From the NCBI RefSeq assembly GCF_002968575.1, contig NZ_PVBM01000007.1, forward strand, positions 1-64,000: a DNA stretch of 64,000 nucleotides, written 5' to 3'. Below, one piece after another: positions 27,933 through 37,590 of the stretch. Both the position numbers and the translations under genes were made by a program. Position 1 is the first letter of the stretch. Every line of letters starts with the position of its first letter. The DNA is from Neorhizobium huautlense (lineage in GTDB: Bacteria > Pseudomonadota > Alphaproteobacteria > Rhizobiales > Rhizobiaceae). Below the pieces are notes generated by a model that saw only the letters and a program-made list of their open reading frames with translations, ran no database searches and had not been told where the DNA came from.

Positions 27933-29215
27933 CCGCGACTGTTCTGAAGAACCTCCGCATCATCGACCCCTCACGTAATCTTGATGAGACCGGCACGATT
28001 CTAATCGGCGACGACGGCCGCATCCTCGCCGCCGGCAAGGACGCTCAGAACCAGGGCGCGCCGGAAGGCGCAACGATCAAGGATTGCCTGGGTCTTGTCG
28101 CGACGCCGGGACTCGTTGACGCCCGCGTTTACGTCGGCGAGCCGGGCGCCGAGCACACCGAGACGATCGAATCGGCGAGCCGTGCGGCAGCCGCCGGAGG
28201 CGTCACCTCCTTCATCATGATGCCGGACACCCATCCGGTGCTGGACGATATCGCGCTGATCGAGTTCGTACAGAAGACGGCGCGCGACAAGGCGCTGGTC
28301 AACGTTCATCCGGCCGCAGCGCTGACCAAAGGACTTGCCGGCCAAGAGATGACCGAGATCGGGCTGTTGCAGCAGTCCGGTGCGGTTGCCTTCACCAACG
28401 GTCGCCATGGCCTTTCCGACAGCCTGCTTCTTCGCCGCGCCATGACCTATGCGCGGGAATTCGATGCGGTCATAGCTCTCGAATTACGGGAACGATATCT
28501 CGGCAACGGGGTCATGAACGAGGGTCTGTTCGCGAGTTGGCTCGGTCTGTCGGGCGTGCCGAAGGAAGCGGAGATCATTCCGCTCGAGCGCGATTTACGA
28601 ATCGCCGGCCTGACCGGTGCGAAGTATCATGCGGCCAAGATCTCCGTGGCGGAATCGGCTGAGGCGGTCCGTGTCGCTCGCTCGCGCGGCGCGAAGGTCA
28701 CCTGCGGCGTATCGATCAATCATTTGTCGCTCAACGAAAACGACATCGGCGAATACCGGACGTTCTTCAAGCTTTCGCCGCCGCTGCGCTCCGAGGACGA
28801 TCGCGTTGCGATGGCCGATGCAATTGCCGACGGCACGATCGACATCATCGTGTCCTCGCACGACCCGCAGGACGTCGACACCAAGCGCCTTCCTTTTGCG
28901 GATGCCGCCGACGGCGCGATCGGGCTTGAGACGATGCTCGCCGCGGCCCTCCGGCTGCATCACGACGGCCGGGTGCCGTTGATGCGCCTGATCGACGCCA
29001 TGTCGACCCGTCCGGCGCAGATTTTCGGCCTCGACGCCGGTACGCTGAAACCGGGGGCCAAAGCTGATATCACGCTCATCGATCTCGACGAGCCTTGGAT
29101 CGTATCGAAGGATATGCTTTTGTCCCGTTCGAAGAACACGCCTTTTGAAGACGCGCGTTTCTCAGGTCGCGCCATGGCGACCTACGTGGCGGGCAAATGC
29201 GTACATTCGCTTTGA
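27929..29215 (+). CDS. pyrC: Dihydroorotase / dihydroorotase-like PyrC
   Basis: 428-residue amidohydrolase directly coupled to pyrB. Overall it matches class I dihydroorotases ([48 protein letters not shown]). The usual zinc motif DxHxH after the first strand reads DARVYVG here, lacking both His residues, so it may be a non-catalytic PyrC partner of PyrB, as described for some bacteria. An active dihydroorotase would then be encoded elsewhere. It is followed 13 nt later by plsY. Confidence 0.9.
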   Translation: MTATVLKNLRIIDPSRNLDETGTILIGDDGRILAAGKDAQNQGAPEGATIKDCLGLVATPGLVDARVYVGEPGAEHTETIESASRAAAAGGVTSFIMMPDTHPVLDDIALIEFVQKTARDKALVNVHPAAALTKGLAGQEMTEIGLLQQSGAVAFTNGRHGLSDSLLLRRAMTYAREFDAVIALELRERYLGNGVMNEGLFASWLGLSGVPKEAEIIPLERDLRIAGLTGAKYHAAKISVAESAEAVRVARSRGAKVTCGVSINHLSLNENDIGEYRTFFKLSPPLRSEDDRVAMADAIADGTIDIIVSSHDPQDVDTKRLPFADAADGAIGLETMLAAALRLHHDGRVPLMRLIDAMSTRPAQIFGLDAGTLKPGAKADITLIDLDEPWIVSKDMLLSRSKNTPFEDARFSGRAMATYVAGKCVHSL

Positions 29216-29228
29216 TGGGGGACGATGC

Positions 29229-29846
29229 TTGAGTGAGCTATTCAACTGGCAGATCACGCTGCCTATCGCAATTGCAGTGCTCGTCTTCGGCTACCTGCTA
29301 GGCTCCATTCCCTTCGGCCTCATCCTCACCCAAGCGGCGGGCCTCGGCGATATCCGGTCGATCGGTTCCGGCAATATCGGCGCGACAAACGTTCTGCGCA
29401 CCGGCAACAAAAAGCTCGCGGCGGCAACTCTTTTGCTCGATGCTCTGAAGGCCACGGCCGCGGCCGTGATCGGTTGGTATTTCTTCGGTGAAGAAGCGGG
29501 GCTGCTGGCGGGATTTGCAGCCTTTCTGGGGCACCTCTTCCCCGTCTGGCTGGGTTTCAAGGGCGGCAAGGGCGTCGCCACCTATATCGGCACCCTGCTC
29601 GGCGTGGCGCCGATGATGGTTCTCGTCTTCGCTGCGATCTGGCTTGCAACCGCGAAGCTCAGCAAATACTCCTCGCTGTCCGCTCTGGTTGCAACTCTCG
29701 TCATCCCGGTTGTGCTGTGGTTCATAGATGAGCCGAAGATTGCACTGATCATGGCGATCATGACAGTCATCTCCTGGTGGAAGCACGAAACCAATATCAA
29801 GCGGTTGATGGCCGGTACGGAAAGCAAGATCGGCCAAAAGGGATAA
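29229..29846 (+). CDS. plsY: Glycerol-3-phosphate acyltransferase PlsY
   Basis: Polytopic enzyme (205 residues) that acylates glycerol-3-phosphate from acyl-phosphate, the first step of phospholipid synthesis in the inner membrane. Motif 1 [17 protein letters not shown], motif 2 FKGGKGVAT and motif 3 [16 protein letters not shown] are present among five hydrophobic segments. The start is a TTG at 29229, preceded by TGGGGGACG; no suitable ATG exists nearby. It lies between pyrC and dprA on one transcript, with 4 nt to dprA. Confidence 0.95.
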   Translation: MSELFNWQITLPIAIAVLVFGYLLGSIPFGLILTQAAGLGDIRSIGSGNIGATNVLRTGNKKLAAATLLLDALKATAAAVIGWYFFGEEAGLLAGFAAFLGHLFPVWLGFKGGKGVATYIGTLLGVAPMMVLVFAAIWLATAKLSKYSSLSALVATLVIPVVLWFIDEPKIALIMAIMTVISWWKHETNIKRLMAGTESKIGQKG

Positions 29847-29850
29847 CGAT

Positions 29851-30993
29851 ATGGACGGCAGCGCAAGGCTGACTGGCATTGCGCTGACGGAAAGACAAAG
29901 AATCGCCTGGCTCAAGCTGATCCGTTCCGACAATGTCGGCCCCGCGACCTTTCGCGACCTCATCAATCATTGCGGCTCCGCAGAAAACGCTCTCGCCATG
30001 TTGCCGGAACTTTCCAAACGCGGTGGTGCGGCGAGAGCGATCCGCATCGCCACGGTCGCGGAAGCAGAAAGCGAGCTCGACGCCGCCCGTCGCCACGGCG
30101 CACGGTTTATCGGCATCGCCGACCAGATTACCCGCCAGCTCTTCGCCAAATCGATGGCGCCCCACCGCAATTGGCCGTCAAAGGTCACCTCTCGGCGGCA
30201 ACGCGCCCGTCAGTCGGTGTCGTGGGGTCACGCAATGCCTCGATTGCTGGCGCCAAGTGCGCGGCAATGATTGCCCGCGATTGCGGTCGCGCAGGCTATA
30301 CAGTCACGTCCGGCCTCGCTCGGGGGATCGACACCGCAGCGCATCGCGCCAGTCTCGATACCGGAACGATTGCGGTGCTTGCCGGAGGGCTCGACCAGCC
30401 TTACCCGCCGGAAAACAGTCCGCTTCTCGACGAGATCACCGACCGCGCCGGCCTGGCAGTGAGCGAAATGCCCTTCGGCTGGGAACCCCGCGCAGGGGAT
30501 TTCCCCCGTCGCAACCGACTGATTGCCGGCATCTCGCTGGGTGTCGTCGTGGTGGAAGCAGCAGAGCGCTCGGGCTCACTCATCACCGCGCGGATTGCCA
30601 CCGATTTCGGTCGACTGGTCTTTGCCGTTCCCGGCTCGCCGCTCGACCCCAGGTGTCACGGCACAAACGACCTGCTTAAAGAGGGCGCTATCGTGACCAC
30701 CGCCTCGACCGACGTCATCGAGGCCCTGGCGCCACTTTCCGAGCTTGATCTTTTCGACGGATCGGTCGTGGAAGAACCGGACAAGACGAGCGGCAGCATG
30801 CTACCGCCCGATGACGACGACCGCGCAAGGATTCGTTTCCGCGCTCGGACCGACGCCGGTGGAGGTGGATGACATCATCCGGCATACGGGACTGCCCGCC
30901 TCCTGCGTTTACCTGATCTTGCTTGAGCTGGACCTGGCCGGCCGTCTACACCGACACATTGGGGGATTTGTCTCGCTCGCGATGGAGGAATGA
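29851..30993 (+). pseudogene. dprA: DNA-processing protein DprA, interrupted by two indels
   Basis: DprA/Smf loads RecA on incoming single-stranded DNA. The first about 90 codons ([21 protein letters not shown]) are in one frame; from [20 protein letters not shown] onward the match continues in a second frame with [31 protein letters not shown] and [12 protein letters not shown]; the last about 50 codons ([17 protein letters not shown]) return to the first frame. The pattern fits a 1-base loss near 30122 and a 1-base gain near 30833. Corrected, it is about 380 residues, normal for the family. As given, no intact product can be made; assembly error is equally possible. Confidence 0.85.
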
Positions 30994-31179
30994 CCTGGGA
31001 CGGCGCCTGGCCTGAACATCCCCCGCCTCGATATAGGCCATTTCGATGAGATAGCAGAGCATATCTGCCCCTTCCCCAAGAGCAACCTGCCTCAATTCAC
31101 CAAGCATCTGCCGGATATAGGCACTATTCTCCCTGGTATTCTCCTCACGCCGACCGTTCATCTCATTTTGAGTGACCAC
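30946..31179 (-). CDS. Hypothetical protein, 77 aa
   Basis: 77 residues, unrecognised. Soluble, helix-rich (NSAYIRQMLGELRQVALGEG, then LCYLIEMAYIEAGDV) with a basic C-terminus. The GTG at 31179 is preceded by GAGGGG at good spacing, which supports translation. The last 48 nt overlap the 3' end of dprA on the opposite strand. Standing between dprA and topA, its neighbours give no function. Confidence 0.65.
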   Translation of the reverse strand: MVTQNEMNGRREENTRENSAYIRQMLGELRQVALGEGADMLCYLIEMAYIEAGDVQARRRPRSFLHRERDKSPNVSV

Positions 31180-31325
31180 GTTACATTCCCCTCGAGCCAC
31201 GCGGCGGGTTGGATGCCACGCATAGCAGCATGTGCAACCGACCGTATAGCATTTATTTAAGATTGCATCAACCTGAACATCTTCTTTAGGTTGTACTCCG
31301 TTGTATCCCGATTTTGTCGATCACC

Positions 31326-31368
31326 TCTTGACCGCGGGGCAAACGCCCTCCATGTCGGGAGGTCAAGA
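31326..31368 (+). promoter_or_regulatory. topA: Inverted repeats in the topA upstream region
   Basis: TCTTGACC (31326-31333) pairs with GGTCAAGA (31361-31368). Inside lie GGGC-AAAC-GCCC (31337-31348) and CCTCC/GGAGG (31347-31351 with 31358-31362), which cannot all form at once. TTGACC could also serve as a -35. The region ends 53 nt before the topA start. Confidence 0.4.
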
Positions 31369-31421
31369 TTTCCGCCTGGCCGCGACTGCTGCTGGGCGAA
31401 GCCTCTATTCAGAGAAAAAAG

Positions 31422-34079
31422 ATGAATGTTGTTGTTGTAGAATCTCCAGCCAAAGCCAAGACGATCAATAAGTATCTCGGTTCCGGCTACAAGGTTCTCG
31501 CCTCTTTCGGCCACGTGCGCGATCTTCCGGCCAAGGACGGGTCCGTGCTTCCCGACCAGGATTTCGAAATGTCCTGGGAGGTCGATGGTGCGTCCCAGAA
31601 GCGCATGAAGGATATTGCCGACGCGGTGAAGGGTTCGGACGGGCTGTTTCTGGCGACCGACCCTGATCGCGAGGGTGAAGCTATCTCCTGGCATGTGCTC
31701 GATCTTCTGAAGAAAAAGCGAGTGATAGGCGACAAGCCGGTCAAGCGGGTCGTCTTCAACGCCATCACCAAGAAAGCCGTGCTTGATGCCATGGCCAATC
31801 CGCGCGACATCGACGTGCCTCTGGTCGATGCTTATCTCGCCCGCCGTGCGCTAGATTATCTCGTCGGCTTCAATCTTTCGCCGGTTCTCTGGCGCAAGCT
31901 GCCGGGCGCACGCTCGGCGGGCCGCGTTCAATCCGTCGCGCTGCGGCTCGTCTGCGACCGGGAATCGGAAATCGAACGCTTCGTCTCGGAAGAGTACTGG
32001 AACCTGTCCGCCTTGCTGCGCACTCCGCGCGGGGACGAGTTCGAGGCCCGCCTCGTTTCCGCCGACGGGAAACGCCTGCAGAACCGCTCCATCAAGAACG
32101 GCGAGGACGCCAATCGGCTGAAGACGCTCCTCGACGGCGCCAGCTATGTCGTTGACACGGTCGAGGCAAAGCCCGTCAAACGCAATCCTGGCCCGCCCTT
32201 CACCACTTCAACCCTGCAGCAGGCTGCGTCCTCCAATCTCGGCTTCAATGCCTCGCGCACCATGCAGGTCGCGCAGAAGCTCTATGAGGGCGTGGATATA
32301 GGCGGCGAAACCGTCGGTCTCATCACCTATATGCGTACCGACGGCGTGCAGATGGCGCCCGAAGCCATTGAAGGCGCCCGTCATGCTATCGCCGACCAAT
32401 TCGGAAACCGATATCTGCCGGAAAAGCCCCGCTTCTATTCCACCAAAGCCAAGAACGCCCAGGAAGCGCACGAAGCCGTTCGCCCGACCGATTTCAACCG
32501 CTCGCCGGACAAAGTGCGCCGCTACCTCGATGCCGACCAGGCCCGGCTTTACGAACTGATCTGGAAGCGCGGGATCGCAAGTCAGATGGCATCCGCCGAA
32601 ATCGAGCGCACCACGGTCGAGATCCTTGCGGACAACAACGGCCAGCGGGCCGGTCTCAGAGCGGTGGGCTCCGTCATTCGCTTCGACGGCTTCCTTGGCG
32701 CCTATATGGACCAACGCGAGGATGGTGAAAAGGGCGACGATGATGAAGACGACGGCCGGCTTCCCGAAATCAATGCGCGCGAAAAGCTCGACAAGAGCAA
32801 GGTGAATGCCAGCCAGCACTTCACCGAGCCGCCGCCCCGCTATTCGGAAGCATCACTGATCAAGAAGATGGAAGAGCTCGGTATCGGTCGACCCTCCACC
32901 TATGCCGCGACACTGAAGACGTTGAGCGACCGTGAATACGTGACGGTCGACAAACGTAAGCTCGTTCCCGAAGCGAAGGGCCGGCTCGTAACCGCCTTCC
33001 TCGAGAGCTTCTTCACCAAATACGTGGAATACGACTTTACCGCCGACCTTGAAGAGAAGCTCGACAAGATTTCCGCCGGTGAACTCGATTGGAAACAAGT
33101 CCTGCGCGAATTCTGGCAGGATTTCTTCGCTCAGATCGAAGACACGAAGGAGCTGCGTGTCACCAACGTGCTCGATGCGCTGAACGAGGCTTTGGCGCCC
33201 CTCGTCTTCCCAAAACGGGAGGACGGCAGCGACCCGCGCATCTGTCAGGTCTGCGGCACCGGCCAACTATCGCTGAAACTCGGCAAATACGGCGCCTTCG
33301 TCGGCTGCTCGAATTACCCGGAATGCAACTATACGCGCCAGCTTTCCTCCGAAGGAGGCGCGGAGGCGGAAGCGAACGGCCTGAACGAACCGAAGGCACT
33401 GGGCGCCGACCCGCATACCGGCGAGCAACTGACGCTGCGTTCCGGCCGGTTCGGTCCCTATATCCAGCGTGGCGAGGGCAAGGATGCCAAACGCTCGTCG
33501 CTGCCGAAGGGCTGGAAGCCGGAGGAGATCGATCACGAGAAAGCGCTCGCTCTGATTAGCTTGCCGCGCGATGTGGGCAAGCATCCCGAAAGCGGCAAGA
33601 TGATCTCGACCGGCCTTGGCCGTTACGGTCCCTTCGTCCTGCATGACGGCACCTATGCCAATCTTGAATCTATCGAGGACGTCTTCACCATCGGACTTAA
33701 CCGGGCCGTGACGGTGCTTGCGGAGAAGCAGAGCAAGGGTCCCGGCGGGAGAACCCGAGGAACACCTGCGGCTCTGAAGGAGCTGGGCGACCATCCCGAT
33801 GGAGGATCGATCACGGTGCGTGACGGCCGCTACGGCCCTTACGTAAACTGGGGCAAGGTGAATGCCACTCTGCCGAAGGGCATGGACCCGCAAGGGGTCA
33901 CCCTGGAACAGGCGCTCGCGCTGATTGTTGAAAAGGGCGGCAAGGCGCCTGCAGGCAAAGCCACGCCGAAAAAGGCAGCCGCCAAGGCGGGCACCGGCGC
34001 CAAGAAAGCTGTGCCGAAGGCAAAGGCAAAAGCGCCTGCCAAGAAGGCGGCGCCCAAGGCGAAGAAGACGGGAACGTGA
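31422..34079 (+). CDS. topA: DNA topoisomerase I
   Basis: Type IA topoisomerase (885 residues) that relaxes negative supercoils. TOPRIM domain VVVVESPAKAKTINKYLGSG ... ATDPDREGEAISWHV, catalytic Tyr in GLITYMRTDGVQ, and a C-terminal CQVCGTGQLSLKLGKYGAFV zinc ribbon (paired with GCSNYPECNY), followed by repeated FGPYIQ/YGPFV/YGPYV modules and a long Lys/Ala/Pro-rich basic tail typical of alphaproteobacterial TopA. It overlaps rnr by 4 nt (GTGA). A YjhX-type putative inhibitor is encoded at 17.9 kb. Confidence 0.97.
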   Translation: MNVVVVESPAKAKTINKYLGSGYKVLASFGHVRDLPAKDGSVLPDQDFEMSWEVDGASQKRMKDIADAVKGSDGLFLATDPDREGEAISWHVLDLLKKKRVIGDKPVKRVVFNAITKKAVLDAMANPRDIDVPLVDAYLARRALDYLVGFNLSPVLWRKLPGARSAGRVQSVALRLVCDRESEIERFVSEEYWNLSALLRTPRGDEFEARLVSADGKRLQNRSIKNGEDANRLKTLLDGASYVVDTVEAKPVKRNPGPPFTTSTLQQAASSNLGFNASRTMQVAQKLYEGVDIGGETVGLITYMRTDGVQMAPEAIEGARHAIADQFGNRYLPEKPRFYSTKAKNAQEAHEAVRPTDFNRSPDKVRRYLDADQARLYELIWKRGIASQMASAEIERTTVEILADNNGQRAGLRAVGSVIRFDGFLGAYMDQREDGEKGDDDEDDGRLPEINAREKLDKSKVNASQHFTEPPPRYSEASLIKKMEELGIGRPSTYAATLKTLSDREYVTVDKRKLVPEAKGRLVTAFLESFFTKYVEYDFTADLEEKLDKISAGELDWKQVLREFWQDFFAQIEDTKELRVTNVLDALNEALAPLVFPKREDGSDPRICQVCGTGQLSLKLGKYGAFVGCSNYPECNYTRQLSSEGGAEAEANGLNEPKALGADPHTGEQLTLRSGRFGPYIQRGEGKDAKRSSLPKGWKPEEIDHEKALALISLPRDVGKHPESGKMISTGLGRYGPFVLHDGTYANLESIEDVFTIGLNRAVTVLAEKQSKGPGGRTRGTPAALKELGDHPDGGSITVRDGRYGPYVNWGKVNATLPKGMDPQGVTLEQALALIVEKGGKAPAGKATPKKAAAKAGTGAKKAVPKAKAKAPAKKAAPKAKKTGT

Positions 34080-36442
34080 GAGAACCGCGCGACAGATCGA
34101 AACACCACGGTAAACGACAGGACAGAACTGTCGGCGCGACAACCTCTTCCGCCGGCGAGAAGCGCGTGATCATTCACGGCGCGGTGCCGCCCCGGGAGGT
34201 CCTGCTCGAATTCATCGCCGAAAACCCCGACAAGGCTTCGAAGCGGGAGATTGCCAAAGCCTTCGGCCTCAAGGGAGAAACCCGAGTCGAGCTGAAGGAT
34301 CTTTTGCGGGCGCTGGAGGATGAAGGCCTTCTCACCAAGAACCGCAAGTCGCTGACACGCCCCGGCGCATTGCCCCCGGTGACGGTGCTCGACATCACCA
34401 CTCGCGACAAGGATGGCGAATTGATCGGTCGTCCCGCCGAATGGCCGGAAGAACAGGGCGCCGCACCCGCTGTTCTCATCCGCCAGCCTTCGGAAAACCG
34501 TGGCAAGGGCAAGACGCCGGCCGCAGGCCTCAACGACAGAGTGCTGGCAAAAATCTTCGCGAACAAAGACCGCTCCGGCCCCGCCTACACTGCCCGGATC
34601 ATCAAGGTTATCGACAAGCGCCGCGGTGCCTCGCTCGGCGTCGTCAAAAAGCTCGCCGATGGTGAACTGCGCCTGCTGCCGACCGACCGGCGGGGCGAGG
34701 AAATGGTGATCGAGAGCACCGACATCGGCGACGCCAAGGACGGAGACCTGGTCGAGACGGAAGTCGTCCGTTCAGGCCGTTTCGGTCTTCCCCGCGCCCG
34801 CGTGCTATCCGTTGTCGGCTCCGTCGGGTCGGAGAAGGCGATCTCGATGATCGCCATTTATTCTCACGGTATCCCGCATATTTTCCCTCAGGCGGTTCTC
34901 AATGAGGCAGAAGCCGCCAAGCCCGCGACCATGTCCCGACGGGAAGATTGGCGCGATCTTCCGCTCATCACCATCGATCCGGCCGACGCCAAGGACCATG
35001 ACGACGCCGTCTACGCCGAACCGGACCCCTCCCCTGACAACCCGGACGGCGTGATCGTCACGGTCGCGATAGCCGACGTTTCCTGGTATGTCCGCACCGG
35101 TTCGCCGCTCGACCGGGAAGCGCTGAAGCGCGGCAATTCCGTGTATTTTCCGGATCGCGTCGTACCGATGCTGCCTGAACGCATCTCGAACGATCTCTGC
35201 TCGCTTCGTGAAGGCGAGGATCGGCCGGCACTCGCCGTGCGCATGGTTTTCTCCAAGGAAGGCCGAAAATCCGGCCACACGTTCCATCGTGTCATGATGA
35301 AGAGCGCCGCCAAGCTCTCGTACCAGCAGGCGCAAGCGGCGATCGACGGAAAGCCTGACGATAAGACCGGGCCACTGCTGGAGCCGATCCTCCAGCCCCT
35401 GTGGCACGCCTATCGCATCCTGAAACGCGGCCGGGAGCGCCGTCAGCCGCTCGAACTGGACATGCCCGAACGCAAGATCATCTTGAAGCCGGACGGCACG
35501 GTCGACCGTGTTCATGTTCCGGAACGCCTCGACGCGCACAAGCTCATCGAGGAGATGATGATCCAGGCTAACGTCGCTGCGGCCGAGACCCTTGAGAAGA
35601 AGCGCCAGCCGCTCGTCTATCGCGTTCACGACACGCCGGCTCTTTCCAAACAGGAGGCGCTGAGGGAGTTTCTGGCTACGATCGGCATTTCGATGGCCAA
35701 AGGCGGGCAGATGCGGGCCAATTCCTTCAACGGCATCCTCGCCCGCGCGCTCGATACGCCGCATCAGAGCATGGTCAACGAGATGGTGCTGCGCTCCCAG
35801 AGCCAGGCCATCTACAGCCCCGAGAATATCGGCCATTTCGGCCTCAACCTGATGAAATACGCGCATTTCACCTCACCGATCCGCCGTTATGCAGATCTGA
35901 TCGTGCATCGTGCGCTGGTCGGCTCCCTGGGTCTCGGCGAAGGCGGGATTACGCCGGACGAAGAGGCACAGCTCGACGATATTGCTGCGGAAATTTCAAC
36001 GTTCGAGCGCCGCGCCATGGCGGCAGAGCGTGACACGATAAACCGGCTGATTGCCTATCATCTCAGTGAAAGGGTCGGGGAGGAATTCGAAGGCCGCGTC
36101 TCCGGCGTCACGAAGGCGGGACTATTTGTCTCGCTTCCGGCCTATGGTGCCGACGGTTTCATCCCTATATCTACCCTCGGCAACGACTACTTCATCTACG
36201 ACGAGGCGCATCAGGCGCTGTCGGGCGAGAGGACTGGGCTCGGTTATCAACTCGGCGATACCGTCGATGTGAAGCTCGTGCAAGCCATCCCGCTTGCCGG
36301 CTCGCTCCAGTTCGAAATGCTGAGCGAGGGTAAAAAACTGCCCACGGCGACCCGCTCCTTCCACAAGTCGGGACGGCGCGACCGATCCAGCGGCCGGGCA
36401 AAGCCCGGTACGCGGCCGCCACGCAGCGGCCGGAGGAGATAG
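34076..36442 (+). CDS. rnr: Ribonuclease R
   Basis: 3'-5' processive exoribonuclease (788 residues) able to degrade structured RNA. Order: N-terminal winged-helix (KREIAKAFGLKGETRVELKD), cold-shock domain, RNB catalytic domain with IDPADAKDHDDAVYAE (metal-binding Asp) and TSPIRRYADLIVHRAL, S1 domain (EFEGRVSGVTKAGLFVSLPA), and a basic Arg/Gly-rich tail. Start GTG overlaps the topA stop as GTGA, so translation is coupled. The DUF983 gene follows after 2 nt. Confidence 0.96.
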   Translation: MREPRDRSKHHGKRQDRTVGATTSSAGEKRVIIHGAVPPREVLLEFIAENPDKASKREIAKAFGLKGETRVELKDLLRALEDEGLLTKNRKSLTRPGALPPVTVLDITTRDKDGELIGRPAEWPEEQGAAPAVLIRQPSENRGKGKTPAAGLNDRVLAKIFANKDRSGPAYTARIIKVIDKRRGASLGVVKKLADGELRLLPTDRRGEEMVIESTDIGDAKDGDLVETEVVRSGRFGLPRARVLSVVGSVGSEKAISMIAIYSHGIPHIFPQAVLNEAEAAKPATMSRREDWRDLPLITIDPADAKDHDDAVYAEPDPSPDNPDGVIVTVAIADVSWYVRTGSPLDREALKRGNSVYFPDRVVPMLPERISNDLCSLREGEDRPALAVRMVFSKEGRKSGHTFHRVMMKSAAKLSYQQAQAAIDGKPDDKTGPLLEPILQPLWHAYRILKRGRERRQPLELDMPERKIILKPDGTVDRVHVPERLDAHKLIEEMMIQANVAAAETLEKKRQPLVYRVHDTPALSKQEALREFLATIGISMAKGGQMRANSFNGILARALDTPHQSMVNEMVLRSQSQAIYSPENIGHFGLNLMKYAHFTSPIRRYADLIVHRALVGSLGLGEGGITPDEEAQLDDIAAEISTFERRAMAAERDTINRLIAYHLSERVGEEFEGRVSGVTKAGLFVSLPAYGADGFIPISTLGNDYFIYDEAHQALSGERTGLGYQLGDTVDVKLVQAIPLAGSLQFEMLSEGKKLPTATRSFHKSGRRDRSSGRAKPGTRPPRSGRRR

Positions 36443-36444
36443 GA

Positions 36445-36897
36445 ATGGAAAGACAGGACGAGCAGACGGTCTGGTATGGAAGCGCCGTGGAAGCCGGGAG
36501 GCCGCTCGGGCGCTCGATAAAACGGGGTATGCTGAACCGCTGTCCGAACTGCGGGACCGGCCGTCTTTTTCGAGCCTTTTTGAAACCGGTGGATGCCTGT
36601 GCTGCCTGTGGCGAGGACATTTCTCATCACCGCGCCGACGACCTGCCGGCTTATCTCGTCATTGTCGTCGTCGGGCACGTTCTGCTTACAGGTTATATGC
36701 TGACCGACATGGTCTTGCTCGTTTCCCCATGGGTGCACCTTGCGATCTGGGTGCCGCTTGCCGTGCTCGCCGCGCTGCTGACCATTCAGCCGATCAAAGG
36801 CGGTGTCATCGGCCTGCAATGGGCGCTGAGGATGCACGGCTTCGGCGGTGAAGACGGCGGGGTAGCAGATCCCGGCCGCGGCGGGCCGATCGCATGA
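36445..36897 (+). CDS. DUF983 family membrane protein
   Basis: 150 residues. A zinc-ribbon-like pair (NRCPNCGTGRLF and CAACGEDI) precedes two hydrophobic segments (LVIVVVGHVLLTGYMLTDMV and VPLAVLAALLTIQPIKGGVI), the typical DUF983 organisation. Inner membrane, function unknown. It sits between rnr and the NUDIX gene, with an ATGA overlap to the latter, placing it in the topA-rnr operon. Confidence 0.92.
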   Translation: MERQDEQTVWYGSAVEAGRPLGRSIKRGMLNRCPNCGTGRLFRAFLKPVDACAACGEDISHHRADDLPAYLVIVVVGHVLLTGYMLTDMVLLVSPWVHLAIWVPLAVLAALLTIQPIKGGVIGLQWALRMHGFGGEDGGVADPGRGGPIA

Positions 36898-37580
36898 TAT
36901 CCTCTGCCGAGGAACAGATGCCGTCGGCAATGGACTCGCTGAAGCATGCGCCCGTCGCCGGCGTGCGGCCGAAAGATGCAGCGTCGCTCATCCTGATCGA
37001 TCGCTGCGCAGGCGGTGCCCGCGTCCTGGTGGGCCGGCGCGGCAGCGGCCATGTCTTCATGCCGGATGTCTATGTCTTTCCCGGCGGACGGCGGGATGCA
37101 CGGGATCATGCCCTGCCCTTCAGCGCCGATCTCGATACGCTTGTTCTGGAAAAACTCCTTCTCGGCACATCGTCCCGCTTGACCCCAAATCGCGCACGGG
37201 CGCTTGCGCTTGCCGCACTGAGGGAGCTTCGTGAGGAGACGGGAATCGGCAGCGGGATGGCGCCGGACCTTTCACGTCTGCGTTATGTCGCACGCGCGAT
37301 CACTCCTCCCGGCAACGTACGGCGCTACGACACGCGCTTCTTCCTTGCCTTTTCGGACGAGACTGTCTTCGACATGACGAGTTTGGGAGATTCCAGCGAA
37401 CTTCAGGACGTGCGCTGGCTTGACATCGCCGACCTTTCCGGTCTGAAACTCCCGGCCATTACGAAGACGGTCTTGGAGGACGTGAAAAATCTCATGATAG
37501 CCGATCCCTCTTTGTCGTTCGGAAATCCGGTGTCCTTCTACTTCATGCGCCATGGACGATTCGTCCGCAGCCGACTGTAA
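36894..37580 (+). CDS. NUDIX hydrolase, NUDT19/CoA-type
   Basis: 228 residues. The Nudix box is LAALRELREETGI, agreeing with REUxEExGU, but the Gly and Glu expected upstream are not conserved, a feature of the CoA/ NUDT19-like branch. YVFPGGRRDARD lies before it and VFDMTSLGD after it. Substrate probably a nucleoside diphosphate derivative such as acyl-CoA or NADH; this is inferred. Coupled to DUF983 by ATGA and followed by an MFS gene 10 nt downstream. Confidence 0.88.
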   Translation: MISSAEEQMPSAMDSLKHAPVAGVRPKDAASLILIDRCAGGARVLVGRRGSGHVFMPDVYVFPGGRRDARDHALPFSADLDTLVLEKLLLGTSSRLTPNRARALALAALRELREETGIGSGMAPDLSRLRYVARAITPPGNVRRYDTRFFLAFSDETVFDMTSLGDSSELQDVRWLDIADLSGLKLPAITKTVLEDVKNLMIADPSLSFGNPVSFYFMRHGRFVRSRL

Positions 37581-37590
37581 GGAATATCGA

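Noticed and set aside
30100-30850. Programmed ribosomal frameshifting as the explanation for dprA
   Set aside because: Neither junction has a recognisable slippery heptamer, SD-like stimulator or stop-codon context as in prfB, and two opposite shifts would be needed.
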